A stretch of DNA of 64,000 bases from Brevundimonas sp. Leaf363 (lineage in GTDB: Bacteria; Pseudomonadota; Alphaproteobacteria; Caulobacterales; Caulobacteraceae): contig NZ_LMPZ01000003.1 in assembly GCF_001424025.1 (NCBI RefSeq), positions 153,501 to 217,500 of the forward strand. Direction: 5' to 3'. Position numbers and translations under genes: made by a program. Below are positions 18,890 to 32,870 of the stretch, piece by piece. Every line of letters begins with the position of its first letter. The stretch's first letter is position 1. Under the pieces are notes generated by a model. The model was not told where the DNA came from, ran no database searches, and saw only the letters and a program-made list of their open reading frames with translations.

Positions 18890-21391
18890 ATGAAATCCCG
18901 CGTCCGCACGTCCTCGCGCTCGACCCGATCGACGACCGACGGCCCGGTGGTCGAGCCGGTCTTCGAGACGACGCAGGACGCGGCATCGCCCGACACGTCG
19001 ATCGAGCCGATTGCGGATCCGTCGCCCGACCTCGCCGCCGAGGACGCGACCGGTCCGCGCGACGATCGCCCCTTCATGTCAGAGCGTCGCCGCCGCAGGA
19101 TGCAGGCCGAGGCCGAGATGGCCATGGCGATCGCCCGACCGCCCGTCGCCGTCGATGTGGATCCCGAGCCGGATCTGGACGCGCAGAGCCTCGCGCATGT
19201 CGAACCGGAACCCGCCCCGGCCCCGACGCCCCTCGCCCTGCCCCCGGCGCCGCAAGCCCGTTACGCCTACGCCGTCGCCGGCGTCGCCGTGGCCCTGTGG
19301 GTGGGCGGCGTCGCCTCCTGGGCCGCGTTCGAGGCCGGCTCCGGTCAGGCCGCGCTGGAGCCCCTGCGTCTGGCCGTCTATGCGCTTATCGCGCTGGCCC
19401 CCGCCGGTCTGGCGCTGGTGCTGGCCCACGCAGTGCGCCAAGGCGCCGGGCTGGCCGCCGAGACCCGCCACGCGCGCTCGCTGGCTGAAGCCCTGGTCGC
19501 CCCCACCGCCTTGGCCGCCCAGCAGAGCGGCGCGATCCTGAACACCCTGCGCGGCGACATCGACCAGGCCCTGCTGACGGCCGAGCGGGCGCGCAACGAC
19601 ATGGCGCTGCTGCGCGAAGCGTTGGCGCAGGAAACCAACCGCCTGAACGAGGCGGCCGACACCGCCACCCGCACCGCCCGTCGCCTGACCGAGCAGCTGG
19701 GCCAGGAGCGTGAGCTGATGACCGGCCTCAGCGGCGACATGGAGCGCCAGGCCGCCGGCGTGCTGGACGCCGTCGAGCGCCAGTCGCGCATGGTCGTCGA
19801 CGCGTCCGACCTGGCCCAGACACAGCTGCGGGAGGCCGAGGCTGCCCTGGCCGCCCGCGCCGCCGACATGGCCGCCGCTGCCGTCGAGGCCCAGGACGCC
19901 GCCCGCATCGCCGCCGACGATCTGTCGCGCCAGACCCTGCGACTGGAAAACGCCGGCACCGGCGTCGCCGATCAGATTCAGTCGGTCGAAGAAGGACTGG
20001 GCCAGCAGCGCGCCGCCCTGGTCACAGCCGCCTATGCCCTGCGCACCGATCAGGAAGACTTCTCCGCACAGGTCGAGAGCCAGCGCGCCCAGCTGATCGA
20101 ACAGCTGTCCGCCTCGCGTGCGGGGGCCTCCGAACTGGGCCAGACGTCCCAGCGCAGCGCCGAGAGCTTGAAGGAGCTGGTCGAGGCCGCTTCCGACCAG
20201 TTCCGCGCCTTGGTCGACATGTCCCAGCGAGAGGCCGACTCCTTCGATAACGCCACCAAGGAGGCGCTCGATCGTTTCGAGGCCCTCGCAGCCGACGCGC
20301 GCGACGGCCTGGTGGAAGAGACGCGCCGCGCGCTGGCCACGCTGGAGGCGACCGCCATCCAGGCCCGCACCCAGGCGGAGGAAGCGACCGAACACGCCCA
20401 GTTGCGCACCGATCGTCTGGGCGAAGCGCTGTTCGACGCCGCCCAGAAGGCCGACGCCGCCGCCGAGGCCCGCATCGCCGGCGCGCGCCGTCTGGTCCAC
20501 GAGACCACGGGACTGGTGGACGAGGCCGGAAGCCGCGCCGAACAGCGGCTGGAGAACCTGGCCGACCAGCTGGCGGGCGCCCTGGCCCGCATCGAGTCGG
20601 CCATCGCCGACGTCGATCAGCGCGCCGCCCTGCTGCCGCGCGAGGCCGAGGCGCGCGTCCAGGCCGTTCGCGATACGGTCGAGGCCGGTCTGGAAGCCCT
20701 GTCCGCCGCCTCGCGCAAGGCGGCCGAGGACACCGAAGCGCTGGACGCCGGCTTCCAGGAACGGGTGCGCCGCAACTACGACATGCTGACCGAGGCCGTG
20801 CGCCTGATGGGCGTCGTCTCGGGCGACAATGCCCCGGTTCGCCGCCGTGAGCCCGCCGCGCCCATGCCGGAAGGCGATCGCGGCGCCGGTCTTCGCGGCC
20901 GCCTGCGACTGTCGCCGGTGGACGCCCCTCGCCAGGCTGCGCCGTCCGAGCCGATGGACTGGAACGATCTGGCCGGCGCCCCGTCCGAGCCGACCATCAT
21001 CCCCGACCTCAGCCCCCCACCCCGGCCCTCGGCGCAGGACGCGTCCTCGAACGCCGACCGCGTGGCCGCCGCCATCCGCCGGATGGGCGTCGATCCGAAC
21101 GCCCTTCTGCCCCGCGCCCGCGTGCAGGAGGCCGCTCAGGCCATCGCCGCCGGTGATCTGGACACCGCCCGTCAGATCGTACGCCGCGTCGCCCCCGCCG
21201 CTGTCCGCAGCGTCTCGCGCCGCGTGCTCAGCGACGTCGAACTGAAGGCGGATGTCGAGGCTTATGTGCGCAGCACGGCCGTTCACCTGCGTAGCCTGAT
21301 CGGCGATACGGGCGCGGTGTTGGACAGCCTGTCGTCCGACGGCGGCCGGGCCTACCTGCTGCTGGACGCGGCGGTCGGCGATCTGGGCTGA
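18890..21391 (+). CDS. tipN: Polarity/birth-scar coiled-coil protein, TipN-like
   Basis: Protein of 833 aa. Acidic, Pro-rich N-terminus (1-122), two membrane helices (about 125-147 and 158-180), then roughly 450 residues of Ala/Glu/Gln/Arg-rich heptads predicted as coiled coil, a Pro-rich linker (about 665-735), and a compact helical C-terminus. This order matches Caulobacter TipN (about 888 aa), which marks the new pole, positions flagella and helps chromosome segregation. The identification rests on architecture and taxon rather than a signature motif. Start ATG 18890 has GGAG 13 bases upstream. Its 3' end overlaps the convergent MFS gene by 40 bases. Confidence 0.68.
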   Translation: MKSRVRTSSRSTRSTTDGPVVEPVFETTQDAASPDTSIEPIADPSPDLAAEDATGPRDDRPFMSERRRRRMQAEAEMAMAIARPPVAVDVDPEPDLDAQSLAHVEPEPAPAPTPLALPPAPQARYAYAVAGVAVALWVGGVASWAAFEAGSGQAALEPLRLAVYALIALAPAGLALVLAHAVRQGAGLAAETRHARSLAEALVAPTALAAQQSGAILNTLRGDIDQALLTAERARNDMALLREALAQETNRLNEAADTATRTARRLTEQLGQERELMTGLSGDMERQAAGVLDAVERQSRMVVDASDLAQTQLREAEAALAARAADMAAAAVEAQDAARIAADDLSRQTLRLENAGTGVADQIQSVEEGLGQQRAALVTAAYALRTDQEDFSAQVESQRAQLIEQLSASRAGASELGQTSQRSAESLKELVEAASDQFRALVDMSQREADSFDNATKEALDRFEALAADARDGLVEETRRALATLEATAIQARTQAEEATEHAQLRTDRLGEALFDAAQKADAAAEARIAGARRLVHETTGLVDEAGSRAEQRLENLADQLAGALARIESAIADVDQRAALLPREAEARVQAVRDTVEAGLEALSAASRKAAEDTEALDAGFQERVRRNYDMLTEAVRLMGVVSGDNAPVRRREPAAPMPEGDRGAGLRGRLRLSPVDAPRQAAPSEPMDWNDLAGAPSEPTIIPDLSPPPRPSAQDASSNADRVAAAIRRMGVDPNALLPRARVQEAAQAIAAGDLDTARQIVRRVAPAAVRSVSRRVLSDVELKADVEAYVRSTAVHLRSLIGDTGAVLDSLSSDGGRAYLLLDAAVGDLG

Positions 21392-22545
21392 GCCGGCAAC
21401 AACAGGCTGATCAGGCCGCCCAGCGCCGCCAGTCCCGCCATCGCCAGATAGCCCGCCGGGCCGACTGCATCGAACAGAGGGCCCGAGGCGATGGTCGCCA
21501 GTCCGATCAGCACGCCTGACGACAGGGCCGAGTTCAGCGTCTGCGCCGCCGAGTGCGCCTGTGGCGGACTGAGGCGCTCGACCAGATCCACGCCGGCCAG
21601 ATAGGTCGCCGCAAAGGTCAGGGCATGCAGCGCCTGCAACGGCCATAGCGCCCACAGCGGCGGAGACAGCGCCAGCAGTGACCAACGCAGCACCGCCGCC
21701 GCCGCCCCGATCAGCAGCAGGGCGCGCGCCCCTACCCCCGCTCGGCGACGCCACGGCTCCAGCCACCAGATGAAGGCGATCTCGACACCGACGGCGAAGG
21801 CCCACAGCAGGCCCGTCACGCCCTCGCTCAAACCCTGCGCCTTCCAGATCAGCGCCGAGAACCCGTAGTAGAAGGCGTGCGTCGCCTGGGTCAGTCCGAC
21901 CGCGACGATGGCCAGGGTGAAGGCCCGGTCGCGCAGCAGGTCGTGCATCCCTCGGAAGCGCGCCATCCGATCCAGCGGCCCGCCCTCGGCGACCGGTTCT
22001 GGCGGCAGCAGCCGCCACGCCGAAACCGCAAAGGCCACGCCCGCCGCCACGATCCAGCCGACGACCAGGTCCGGATCGCCACGTGTCAGCAGGGTCCCCA
22101 TCGCCACATTGGCCACGACGAAGGCGGCCGACCCGAACCCGCGCGGCGGCGAGAACCGCAGCACACTCTTGGCCGCCAGCTTCAGCGTCAGCACGTCCAG
22201 CAGCGGTATGGCCGACGCCATCGCCGTCGCCCCCACGAACCAGGCCGCTCCCACCGGCAGCAGGCCTGACGCCAGCGTCGCGGCCCCGTAGCCTGCGGCC
22301 GCCGCCAGACCCAGCAGGGCCAGCGCGGTCCGTCTCAGCCGGAACCCGTCCGCCCACACCGCGATCAACGGCCCGGTCACCAGCCGCCCCAGCATCGGCG
22401 CCGCCAGCAGCACGCCGATCTCCGCCCCGCTGAATCCCCGGCTGCTCAGCCACAAGCCGGCGAACGGCAGGCTGACGCCCGTCGATCCGAACAGCAGCAC
22501 GTATTGAAGGGACAGGCGGCGCGTGGGCGACATGGCGCGCGCCAT
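21352..22545 (-). CDS. MFS transporter (MFS_1-like)
   Basis: Polytopic inner-membrane protein of about 397 aa with 10-12 hydrophobic segments, opening with LSLQYVLLFGSTGVSLPF and carrying the loop GRLVTGPLIAVWADGFRLRR of the HcaT/nucleoside-symporter-like branch. Substrate unknown. Candidate starts are ATG 22587, 22545 and 22533; none has a good Shine-Dalgarno. 22587 would overlap the divergent DUF423 start, so I chose 22545. The stop lies inside the 3' end of tipN. Confidence 0.85.
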   Translation of the reverse strand: MARAMSPTRRLSLQYVLLFGSTGVSLPFAGLWLSSRGFSGAEIGVLLAAPMLGRLVTGPLIAVWADGFRLRRTALALLGLAAAAGYGAATLASGLLPVGAAWFVGATAMASAIPLLDVLTLKLAAKSVLRFSPPRGFGSAAFVVANVAMGTLLTRGDPDLVVGWIVAAGVAFAVSAWRLLPPEPVAEGGPLDRMARFRGMHDLLRDRAFTLAIVAVGLTQATHAFYYGFSALIWKAQGLSEGVTGLLWAFAVGVEIAFIWWLEPWRRRAGVGARALLLIGAAAAVLRWSLLALSPPLWALWPLQALHALTFAATYLAGVDLVERLSPPQAHSAAQTLNSALSSGVLIGLATIASGPLFDAVGPAGYLAMAGLAALGGLISLLLPAQPRSPTAASSSR

Positions 22546-22585
22546 AGCAGGTTCGGAGCCGATGGGATTGCGGTACGTTTCGCCC

Positions 22586-22954
22586 ATGATGAATCGCTCG
22601 CTCGCCGTCTTCGCCGCCCTGAACGGGGCGCTCTCCGTCGCCGTCGGGGCCTTTGCCGCTCATGGCGCCGCCCCGCCGGTCAAGACGCTGCTGACCACCG
22701 GCGGCCACTACCTGCTGGCCCACGCCATCCTGGCCATCGTCTGCGCCTTCCACGGCGGGCGTCTGGTTCAGATCGCCGGCTGGCTGGCGGCGACAGGCGG
22801 CCTGATCTTCTGCCTGGCGCTCTGCCTGATCATCTGGACCAGCACGCCGGCGTTCGGAGCGGTCGCGCCGATCGGGGGCCTGCTGATGATCGCGGCTTGG
22901 CTTTTGCTGGCCTTCGCGGCATTCCGGCAAGGCCCGGGCGCGCTCGCGTCCTGA
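22586..22954 (+). CDS. DUF423 family membrane protein
   Basis: Small integral membrane protein of 122 aa with four hydrophobic helices and the family opening ALNGALSVAVGAFAAHG, followed by HYLLAHAILAIV. Length and topology fit DUF423 (YgdD-like) proteins, whose function is unknown. The frame is open further upstream, but ATG 22586 gives the normal N-terminus. It is 14 bases upstream of pip and probably co-transcribed. Confidence 0.88.
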   Translation: MMNRSLAVFAALNGALSVAVGAFAAHGAAPPVKTLLTTGGHYLLAHAILAIVCAFHGGRLVQIAGWLAATGGLIFCLALCLIIWTSTPAFGAVAPIGGLLMIAAWLLLAFAAFRQGPGALAS

Positions 22955-22968
22955 GAGAGTCGCCTCGT

Positions 22969-23943
22969 ATGTCCTTCCCCGCCCCGACCGCACCGCGCCG
23001 CGACCTCTATCCCGAGATCGAGCCCTTCGCGTCCGGGTGGATGAGCACCGAGGGCGAGCACGAAATCTATTACGAGGAATGCGGCAGCCCGTCGGGCATC
23101 CCCGTCGTGGTCCTGCACGGCGGTCCGGGCGGCGCGGTCAATCCGGGCATGCGCCGCTACTTCGATCCGGCGAAATACCGCATCATCCTGTTCGACCAGC
23201 GCGGCTGCGGCAAATCCCGCCCTCACGCCTCGCTGGAGGACAACACCACCTGGACCCTGATCGAGGACATTGAGCGTCTGCGCGAACGCTGCGGCGTCGA
23301 TCGATGGGTGGTGTTCGGCGGTTCCTGGGGTTCGACCCTGTCGCTGGCCTACGCCATCACCCACCCGGAGCGGGTCTCGGCCCTGGTCCTGCGCGGCATC
23401 TTCCTGCTGACGAAGAAGGAGCTGCTCTGGTTCTACCAGGACGGCGCCTCGATGCTGGCGCCGGACGCCTGGGAACGGTTCGTCGCCCCCATCCCCGAGG
23501 CCGAGCGCGGCGACCTGATGGGCGCCTACTACAAGCGGCTGACCGGCGATGACGAAAAGGCCAAGATCGAGTGCGCCATCGCCTGGTCCAGCTGGGAAGG
23601 CGAGACAGTCAGCGTAGAGGGCCCGACCGCCCGTCCCGACAAGTTCGCCGAGCCCGGATTCGCCGTCGCCTTCGCCCGCATCGAATGCTGGTACTTCGTG
23701 AACGGCGGCTTCTTCCCCGAGGAAGACTGGATCATCAAGAACATCGGCCGCATCCGCCACATCCCCGGCTGGATCGCCCAGGGCCGCTTTGACATGGTCA
23801 CGCCCATGTCCGGGGCCTGGGCGCTGCACCGCGCGTGGCCCGAAGCGAGGCTGGAGGTCATCCCCGACGCGGGCCACGCTTCGTCCGAGCCCGGCATCGT
23901 CGACAGCCTGATCCGCGCCACGGACTGGGCGGCGGGCGTCTGA
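22969..23943 (+). CDS. pip: Proline iminopeptidase
   Basis: Alpha/beta hydrolase of 324 aa that removes N-terminal proline from peptides in the cytoplasm. Visible: the oxyanion loop HGGPGG near 61, DQRGCGKSRPH near 84, nucleophile motif GGSWGSTLSLAYA with Ser near 113, Asp in GRFDMVTP and His in DAGHASSEP near the C-terminus. This is the S33 peptidase pattern at normal length. ATG 22969 follows GAGAGAG. Downstream of DUF423 and 4 bases upstream of the next coiled-coil gene. Confidence 0.94.
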   Translation: MSFPAPTAPRRDLYPEIEPFASGWMSTEGEHEIYYEECGSPSGIPVVVLHGGPGGAVNPGMRRYFDPAKYRIILFDQRGCGKSRPHASLEDNTTWTLIEDIERLRERCGVDRWVVFGGSWGSTLSLAYAITHPERVSALVLRGIFLLTKKELLWFYQDGASMLAPDAWERFVAPIPEAERGDLMGAYYKRLTGDDEKAKIECAIAWSSWEGETVSVEGPTARPDKFAEPGFAVAFARIECWYFVNGGFFPEEDWIIKNIGRIRHIPGWIAQGRFDMVTPMSGAWALHRAWPEARLEVIPDAGHASSEPGIVDSLIRATDWAAGV

Positions 23944-23947
23944 TCGG

Positions 23948-24393
23948 ATGGCGGCGCGGCTGAAGGTCTTCAGCTGGTCCGACGGCTTCCACGCCTACAC
24001 GGTCGCTGCGTCCTCGCGTCCCAAGGCGCTCGCGGCCTGGGGCTCGGAACAGGACCTGTTCCAGACCGGCCTGGCCCACGAGATCACCGAAGGCCCCGAC
24101 GTCGACGCGGCCCTGAAATCACCCGGCGAGGTCATCAAGCGCGGCGAGGCCGTCGACATCGGCGAGGCGGCGCCCCTCAGGCGCAGGCCCGACGCCGCCG
24201 CCCGCAAGGCCGAGGTGAAACTGGCGGCGCTGAAGGCCGACCTCGAAGCCCTCGACGCCCGCCACGCCGAGGAGCAGGCGGATCTTACCGAACGCCGCAA
24301 GGCGCTCGACACAGAGGCCGCCGTCCTGGACGCCGCCCAGGCCAAGGCCCGTGCGGCGCTTCTGGCCAAGATCAAGGCCGCCCGCGCGAAGAC

Positions 24394-24397
<4 letters not shown>
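23948..24397 (+). CDS. Conserved hypothetical coiled-coil protein
   Basis: Protein of 149 aa. The N-terminal half (LKVFSWSDGFHAYTVAASSRPKAL, WGSEQDLF) is a compact soluble domain common in alphaproteobacterial hypotheticals. The C-terminal half (about 80-149) is an Ala/Glu/Lys-rich coiled coil. No signal peptide or membrane helix. It starts 4 bases after pip, so it is in the same operon, and its stop overlaps the convergent M28 peptidase by 4 bases. Sometimes labelled TolA-like because of the Ala/Lys-rich part, which is not evidence of function. Confidence 0.75.
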
Positions 24398-27745
<3,348 letters not shown>

Positions 27746-27878
27746 TTTCCTCCCCATTCGCGAATGCGGATGGGGAGGTGGCGCGCGCAGCGCGACGGAG
27801 GGGCTGTTTAAGCACAGCGCTTGTCGCAGCCCCTCCACCACTTCGTGGTCCCCCTCCCCATCGAGAATGGGGAGGAAA
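27746..27878. repeat. 133-bp intergenic palindromic element with 14-bp terminal inverted repeats
   Basis: The unit starts TTTCCTCCCCATTC and ends with its exact complement (14 bp). Inside, GGAGGGGCTG (27797-27806) pairs with CAGCCCCTCC (27827-27836). Side hairpins form from CCCCAT...ATGGGG on the left, CGCGC/GCGCG, ACCAC/GTGGT, and CCTCCCCAT/ATGGGGAGG on the right, giving a branched fold. It fills the gap between the convergent ligA and aldo/keto reductase genes. It resembles short intergenic repeats known in Caulobacter and relatives; multi-copy status cannot be seen from one window. It may act as a two-way transcription end. Confidence 0.8.
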
Positions 27879-27882
27879 GCGA

Positions 27883-28866
<984 letters not shown>

Positions 28867-28918
28867 GGGGCGATCTCCTGCGATGGGGGTGACCCTCCGC
28901 AGGTGGCGCTTCACAGGC

Positions 28919-30730
28919 TCACGTCAAGGGCGCGCACTGGGCTTCCAGCCAGCCTCGCACGGTCGCATCCAGCAACGGCCCGACCTTGGCCAGGACCTCG
29001 GCGTGGTAGGCGTCCATGTAGGCGCGCTCGTCGGGGGTCAGCAGGGCGACGTCGATCAGGCGGCGGTCGATGGGCGCGAGGGTCAGGGTCTCGAAGCCCA
29101 GCATCGGCCGCTCGCCGCCGGGGATCGGCTCGGCCGGAGTGACCACCTGCAGGTTCTCGATGCGGATGCCCCAGTGCCCCTCGCGGTAGTAGCCGGGCTC
29201 GTTCGACAGGATCATGCCGGGCAGCAGGGCTTGGCTGTTCGGCGCCTTGGAGATGCGCGCCGGCCCCTCGTGGACGCCCAGATAGCTGCCGACGCCGTGC
29301 CCGGTGCCGTGGTCGTAATCCAGCCCCGCCATCCACATCGGCAGGCGCGCCAGGGCGTCGATCTGCGGCCCGGTCGTGCCCGCCGGAAAGCGCACGGTCG
29401 CCATAGCGATATGGCCCTTCAGGACCAGGGTGAACATCCGCTTCTGGTCCGCCGTTGGCTCGCCGATGGCCATGGTGCGGGTCACGTCCGTGGTGCCGTC
29501 CAGATACTGGCCCCCGCCGTCTACGAGCAGCAGTGAGCCCTTCTCGATCCGCCGCAGGGTCCGCGTCACCGGCTTGTAGTGCGGCAGGGCGCCGTTCGGT
29601 CCGGCGCCGGCGATGGTGTCGAAGCTGAGGTCCTTCAGGGCGCCCGTCGCCTCGCGGAACCGCTCCAGCGCCTCGGCCACCGCCCGCTCGTCCGGCAGGG
29701 TGGTCTGCGCCACCGTATCGACCCAGTGCAGGAACCGCGTCAGGGCCGCGCCGTCGCGGATGTGCGCCTGCCGCGAGCCCTCGATCTCCACAGCGTTCTT
29801 GGTCGCGCGCGGCACGGTGCAGGGGTCCTGCGCCCGCACCACGGTCGCGCCGGCGGCGGCCAGCTGATCGAAATACCAGGCCGAGGACTGACCGGGATCG
29901 ACCAGCACCTTGCGCCCCGACAGCGACGCCAGCGCGGGCTCCAGCTGCTCCGGCCCCTCGATGAGGACCTGGTCGCCCAGCCACGCGGGCAGTTCGTTCG
30001 ACACCTTGGCCGGGTCGATGAACAGCCGCGTCCCGCCGTCGGCCGCGACGATGGCCTGACCCAGTGGCAGCGGCGTGCGGATCACGTCGCCGCCGCGGAT
30101 GTTCAGCAGCCAGGCCAGCGACGCCGGCGCCGTGATCACCGCCGCATCGGCGCCCGCCCCGGCGATCGCCGCGCCGATACGGGCCCGCTTGGCGGAAGCC
30201 GCTTCGCCGGCATAGCGATCCTCATGCGGGACCACCGTCGCCTGCGGCTGGCTCGGGCGATCATCCCAGGCCTGATCCAGCGGATTGGCGTCGACCGCCT
30301 TCAGGCTGGCGCCCGCCTTGGCTGCCGCGCGGGACAGGACCGCCAAAGCGTCGGGGCTGTGCAGCCGCGCGTCGTAGCCGATGACCGCACCTCTGGGCGC
30401 CTGCTCCAGATAGGCCGGCACCCCGCCCTCGACGAGGTCCAGGATCTCGAACTGGCCGGGGTCGACCTGGGCCCGTACCTGCACGGTGTAGCGGCCATCG
30501 GCGAACACCGCCGCCCGGTCTTTCAGCACCACCGCCGCCCCCGCCGAGCCGGAGAAGCCGGTCAGCCAGGCCAGGCGCTCGTTCGCCTCGGGCAGGTATT
30601 CGTTCTGGTGCTCGTCCTCGTGCGGCACGAGGAAGCCGTCCAGGCCCTGCTCGGCCATGCGCGCCCGCACCAGCGGCAGATGATGGGCGCCGAACGACGG
30701 ATCGGTGGTCTCTTCGAAGGACTGTCTCAT
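28919..30730 (-). CDS. pepP: Xaa-Pro aminopeptidase (M24B)
   Basis: Protein of 603 aa with three domains: two creatinase N-terminal-like domains (about 1-310) and a C-terminal pita-bread M24 domain. All five metal ligands are visible: Asp in [12 protein letters not shown], Asp in TTDVTRT, His in GVHEGP, Glu in LSNEPGYY and Glu in GIRIENLQ. The long three-domain form matches eukaryote-like aminopeptidase P rather than the 440-aa E. coli form. Cytoplasmic; removes residues preceding proline, complementing the proline iminopeptidase at 22969. Confidence 0.93.
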   Translation of the reverse strand: MRQSFEETTDPSFGAHHLPLVRARMAEQGLDGFLVPHEDEHQNEYLPEANERLAWLTGFSGSAGAAVVLKDRAAVFADGRYTVQVRAQVDPGQFEILDLVEGGVPAYLEQAPRGAVIGYDARLHSPDALAVLSRAAAKAGASLKAVDANPLDQAWDDRPSQPQATVVPHEDRYAGEAASAKRARIGAAIAGAGADAAVITAPASLAWLLNIRGGDVIRTPLPLGQAIVAADGGTRLFIDPAKVSNELPAWLGDQVLIEGPEQLEPALASLSGRKVLVDPGQSSAWYFDQLAAAGATVVRAQDPCTVPRATKNAVEIEGSRQAHIRDGAALTRFLHWVDTVAQTTLPDERAVAEALERFREATGALKDLSFDTIAGAGPNGALPHYKPVTRTLRRIEKGSLLLVDGGGQYLDGTTDVTRTMAIGEPTADQKRMFTLVLKGHIAMATVRFPAGTTGPQIDALARLPMWMAGLDYDHGTGHGVGSYLGVHEGPARISKAPNSQALLPGMILSNEPGYYREGHWGIRIENLQVVTPAEPIPGGERPMLGFETLTLAPIDRRLIDVALLTPDERAYMDAYHAEVLAKVGPLLDATVRGWLEAQCAPLT

Positions 30731-30771
30731 GGCCCCGATCTAAGCCGCGCGACCGCCTCCGGCTAGAGGCT

Positions 30772-31251
30772 CTAGGGCTGCGGCGTGGTCGGCGTCACGA
30801 CGGCCGGCGCCGGGGTCGAGACGGGCGCGCTCGGCGAAGGGGCGGGCGTGCTGAGTGCAGTAACGGCGCGGGCTTCCTCGGCGCGGGCTTCAGCGGCGGC
30901 GCGAGCGGCCTCGGCCTGGGCGCGAGCGGCGTCGGAGCGCGCGATATCCACGGTCTGCGCATTGCTGGTCATCTGGGCCTGAAGCGCCAGACGATCGGCA
31001 TCCGCCCGGGCCTGCGCGGCCTCCGTTTCGGCGACCGACTGCGCCTGCAGATCCGTGGTCGTCGTCTCGGCCGGGCGTGTCGCCAACAGCCAGATCACCG
31101 CCAGGAGGATCAGCGCCGCCAGACCGCCGGCGATCCACCAACCCAAGTTTGACGAATCATGACGCACGACGACGGTCTCGACCGTGTCCACCTGGCCAGG
31201 CTGGGTTTCGATCACCGTGCGGCGCTCAACGGCGGGGTCGAAGTCGCTCAT
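30772..31251 (-). CDS. Single-pass membrane protein with Ala-rich coiled coil
   Basis: Protein of 159 aa. Cytosolic N-terminus (1-36), one strong membrane helix (about 37-58, WWIAGGLAALILLAVIWLLA), then an Ala/Glu/Gln/Arg coiled coil (about 65-125) and a Pro/Ala/Thr-rich tail. No family recognised. It lies between pepP and prmA on the same strand, with about 50-base gaps each side. The order suggests an anchored periplasmic stalk, but function cannot be inferred. Confidence 0.72.
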   Translation of the reverse strand: MSDFDPAVERRTVIETQPGQVDTVETVVVRHDSSNLGWWIAGGLAALILLAVIWLLATRPAETTTTDLQAQSVAETEAAQARADADRLALQAQMTSNAQTVDIARSDAARAQAEAARAAAEARAEEARAVTALSTPAPSPSAPVSTPAPAVVTPTTPQP

Positions 31252-31305
31252 GGTCCGTCTCCTGTTGCGGCGTCGGAACGGCGCGCCAGCGTGACGGTTC
31301 CACCG

Positions 31306-32175
31306 TTAACCCACCCTGCGCAGCGTCAGGGCGCTCCAGGCGTCGTGGTGGATGCGGTGCTCCAGCTTGAAGCCGCGCGCCAGATAGGCGGCGGTGACGC
31401 GCCGCTCCTGGGTCCGCAGCAGGCCCGACAGGATGGCCACCCCGTCCAGCTTGAGCGCCATCTTGATGTCCTGCGCCAGGGCTACCAGGGGCGGCGCCAG
31501 GATGTTGGCGAACACCAGGTCGTAGGGCCCTTGCGAGCGCACCGAGGTAGCGTTCAGGCCGGAGGCGTAGACGAACCGGGCATGGGCCTGGTTCAGCATG
31601 GCGTTCTCGTTGGCGATGCGGACTGAGGGCGCGTCGATGTCGGTGCCGATGGCGACGCGGCTGCCGGTCTTGGCCGCCGCGATGGCCAAGACGCCCGTGC
31701 CGCAGCCGACGTCCAGCACGCGCTCGAACTGCTCGCGCTTCAGCAGGCGGTCGTAGGCTTCCAGGCAGCCGACGGTCGTGCCGTGATGACCCGTGCCGAA
31801 GGCGGCGCCCGCATCGATCTTCAGCTTCACGGCGTTGACCGGCGCCCGGCCGCCGTCATGCGCGCCGTAGACGAAGAAGCGGCCGGCGCGCACCGGCGGC
31901 AGGCCCGACAGCGACATGGCCAGCCAGTCGGCATCGGCCAGATCCTCGACGACCACCTTCAGGTCGCCACCCGCGTTCAGGCGCGCCTGAACGCCGTCGG
32001 CTTCCTCAGCCGAGGTCGGGAAGGCGTCGATGCGCCAGATGCCGCGATCCTCGTCTTCCTCGAGGATGGAATAGGTGGCGCCTTCCAGCAGGGGGTCGGC
32101 GTCCAGACGGGCGGCGCCGGCCTCGGCGGCCGCGCGCGTTCCGTGTGCGATTATTTGAAGGGCGGACTCGGACAT
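31306..32175 (-). CDS. prmA: Ribosomal protein L11 methyltransferase
   Basis: SAM-dependent enzyme that trimethylates lysines and the N-terminus of L11. The protein has 289 aa. An N-terminal substrate-recognition domain (about 1-110) is followed by the methyltransferase domain with [13 protein letters not shown], motif [16 protein letters not shown] and motif [11 protein letters not shown], the classic PrmA set. AGGA lies directly upstream of ATG 32175. Divergent from the histone-like gene at 32258. Confidence 0.95.
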   Translation of the reverse strand: MSESALQIIAHGTRAAAEAGAARLDADPLLEGATYSILEEDEDRGIWRIDAFPTSAEEADGVQARLNAGGDLKVVVEDLADADWLAMSLSGLPPVRAGRFFVYGAHDGGRAPVNAVKLKIDAGAAFGTGHHGTTVGCLEAYDRLLKREQFERVLDVGCGTGVLAIAAAKTGSRVAIGTDIDAPSVRIANENAMLNQAHARFVYASGLNATSVRSQGPYDLVFANILAPPLVALAQDIKMALKLDGVAILSGLLRTQERRVTAAYLARGFKLEHRIHHDAWSALTLRRVG

Positions 32176-32257
32176 TTCCTAAACGCCGTTATCATGCCGA
32201 ATCGTGGCCCGGCCCGAGCCGGCGCGCATCTGCATCAACATAGGGGTCGGGCAAACC

Positions 32258-32851
32258 ATGGCCAAAACACCTTCCACCAAATCAGCGGCCCCGAAGGCCG
32301 CCGCCGCTTCCAAGCCGAAACCGGCGGCAAAGTCGAGCGCTCCGAAGACGGCCGCCGCGCCGAAGCCGGCCGCCGCCGCCAAGCCGAAGGCCGCTCCGGC
32401 CGCCAAGACCGCGCCCAAGGCGGCTGCGAAGCCCGCCGCCAAGCCGGCTGTCAAGGCTGCGCCCAAGGTCGCGACCAAGTCCGCCGTCGCTCCCAAGGCT
32501 GCAAAGCCGGCCGCCGCACCGAAGGCCGCCGCGCCCAAGTCCGTGAAGTCCGCGGCTGTCGCCAAGCCGAAGACGGCGACCGCCAAGCCCGCGCCGAAAG
32601 CCACGGCCCCCAAGACCCGCCCCGCCGCCGCCAAGCCCGCGACCGCGCCGAAGCCAGCCGCTGCTGCAGCCCCGGCTCCGAAGCCCGCCGCCTCGCCGGC
32701 TCCGACACCCGCTCCCACAGCGGCTCCGACGCCGGCCCCGGCCGCTACCCCGTCGGCCACGCCCCCCGCTACGCCTCCGAAGCCGGCCGCCGCTCCCGCC
32801 AAGAAGGGCTTCTTCGCCACGCTCGGCGACGCCATCTTCGGCAAGCGCTGA
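32258..32851 (+). CDS. Histone H1-like Lys/Ala/Pro-rich protein
   Basis: Low-complexity protein of 197 aa. Residues about 1-150 are almost only Ala, Lys and Pro in loose AAPKA/KPAAKP repeats with scattered Thr/Ser/Val; there follows a Pro/Ala/Thr segment without charge, then a basic amphipathic end, KKGFFATLGDAIFGKR. Composition matches bacterial H1-like and AlgP-like proteins, which bind DNA non-specifically. All three forward frames and the reverse are open here because of biased composition; this frame was chosen for its normal ATG, its composition and the terminator right after its stop. Confidence 0.78.
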   Translation: MAKTPSTKSAAPKAAAASKPKPAAKSSAPKTAAAPKPAAAAKPKAAPAAKTAPKAAAKPAAKPAVKAAPKVATKSAVAPKAAKPAAAPKAAAPKSVKSAAVAKPKTATAKPAPKATAPKTRPAAAKPATAPKPAAAAAPAPKPAASPAPTPAPTAAPTPAPAATPSATPPATPPKPAAAPAKKGFFATLGDAIFGKR

Positions 32852-32870
32852 TCACTCCGCGCTGAAATAG

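Noticed and set aside
19079..22993. 1304-aa minus-strand open frame
   Set aside because: Antisense to tipN and, further up, in another frame to the MFS gene; glycine/glutamine/leucine shadow typical of high-GC DNA with no domain.
27746..27878. Insertion-sequence remnant
   Set aside because: No transposase coding, no visible target duplication; better described as a small palindromic repeat element.
32179..32844. 221-aa minus-strand Ala/Gly-rich frame opposite the histone-like gene
   Set aside because: Mirror of the repetitive Ala/Lys/Pro codons; the plus-strand gene has the correct start and terminator.
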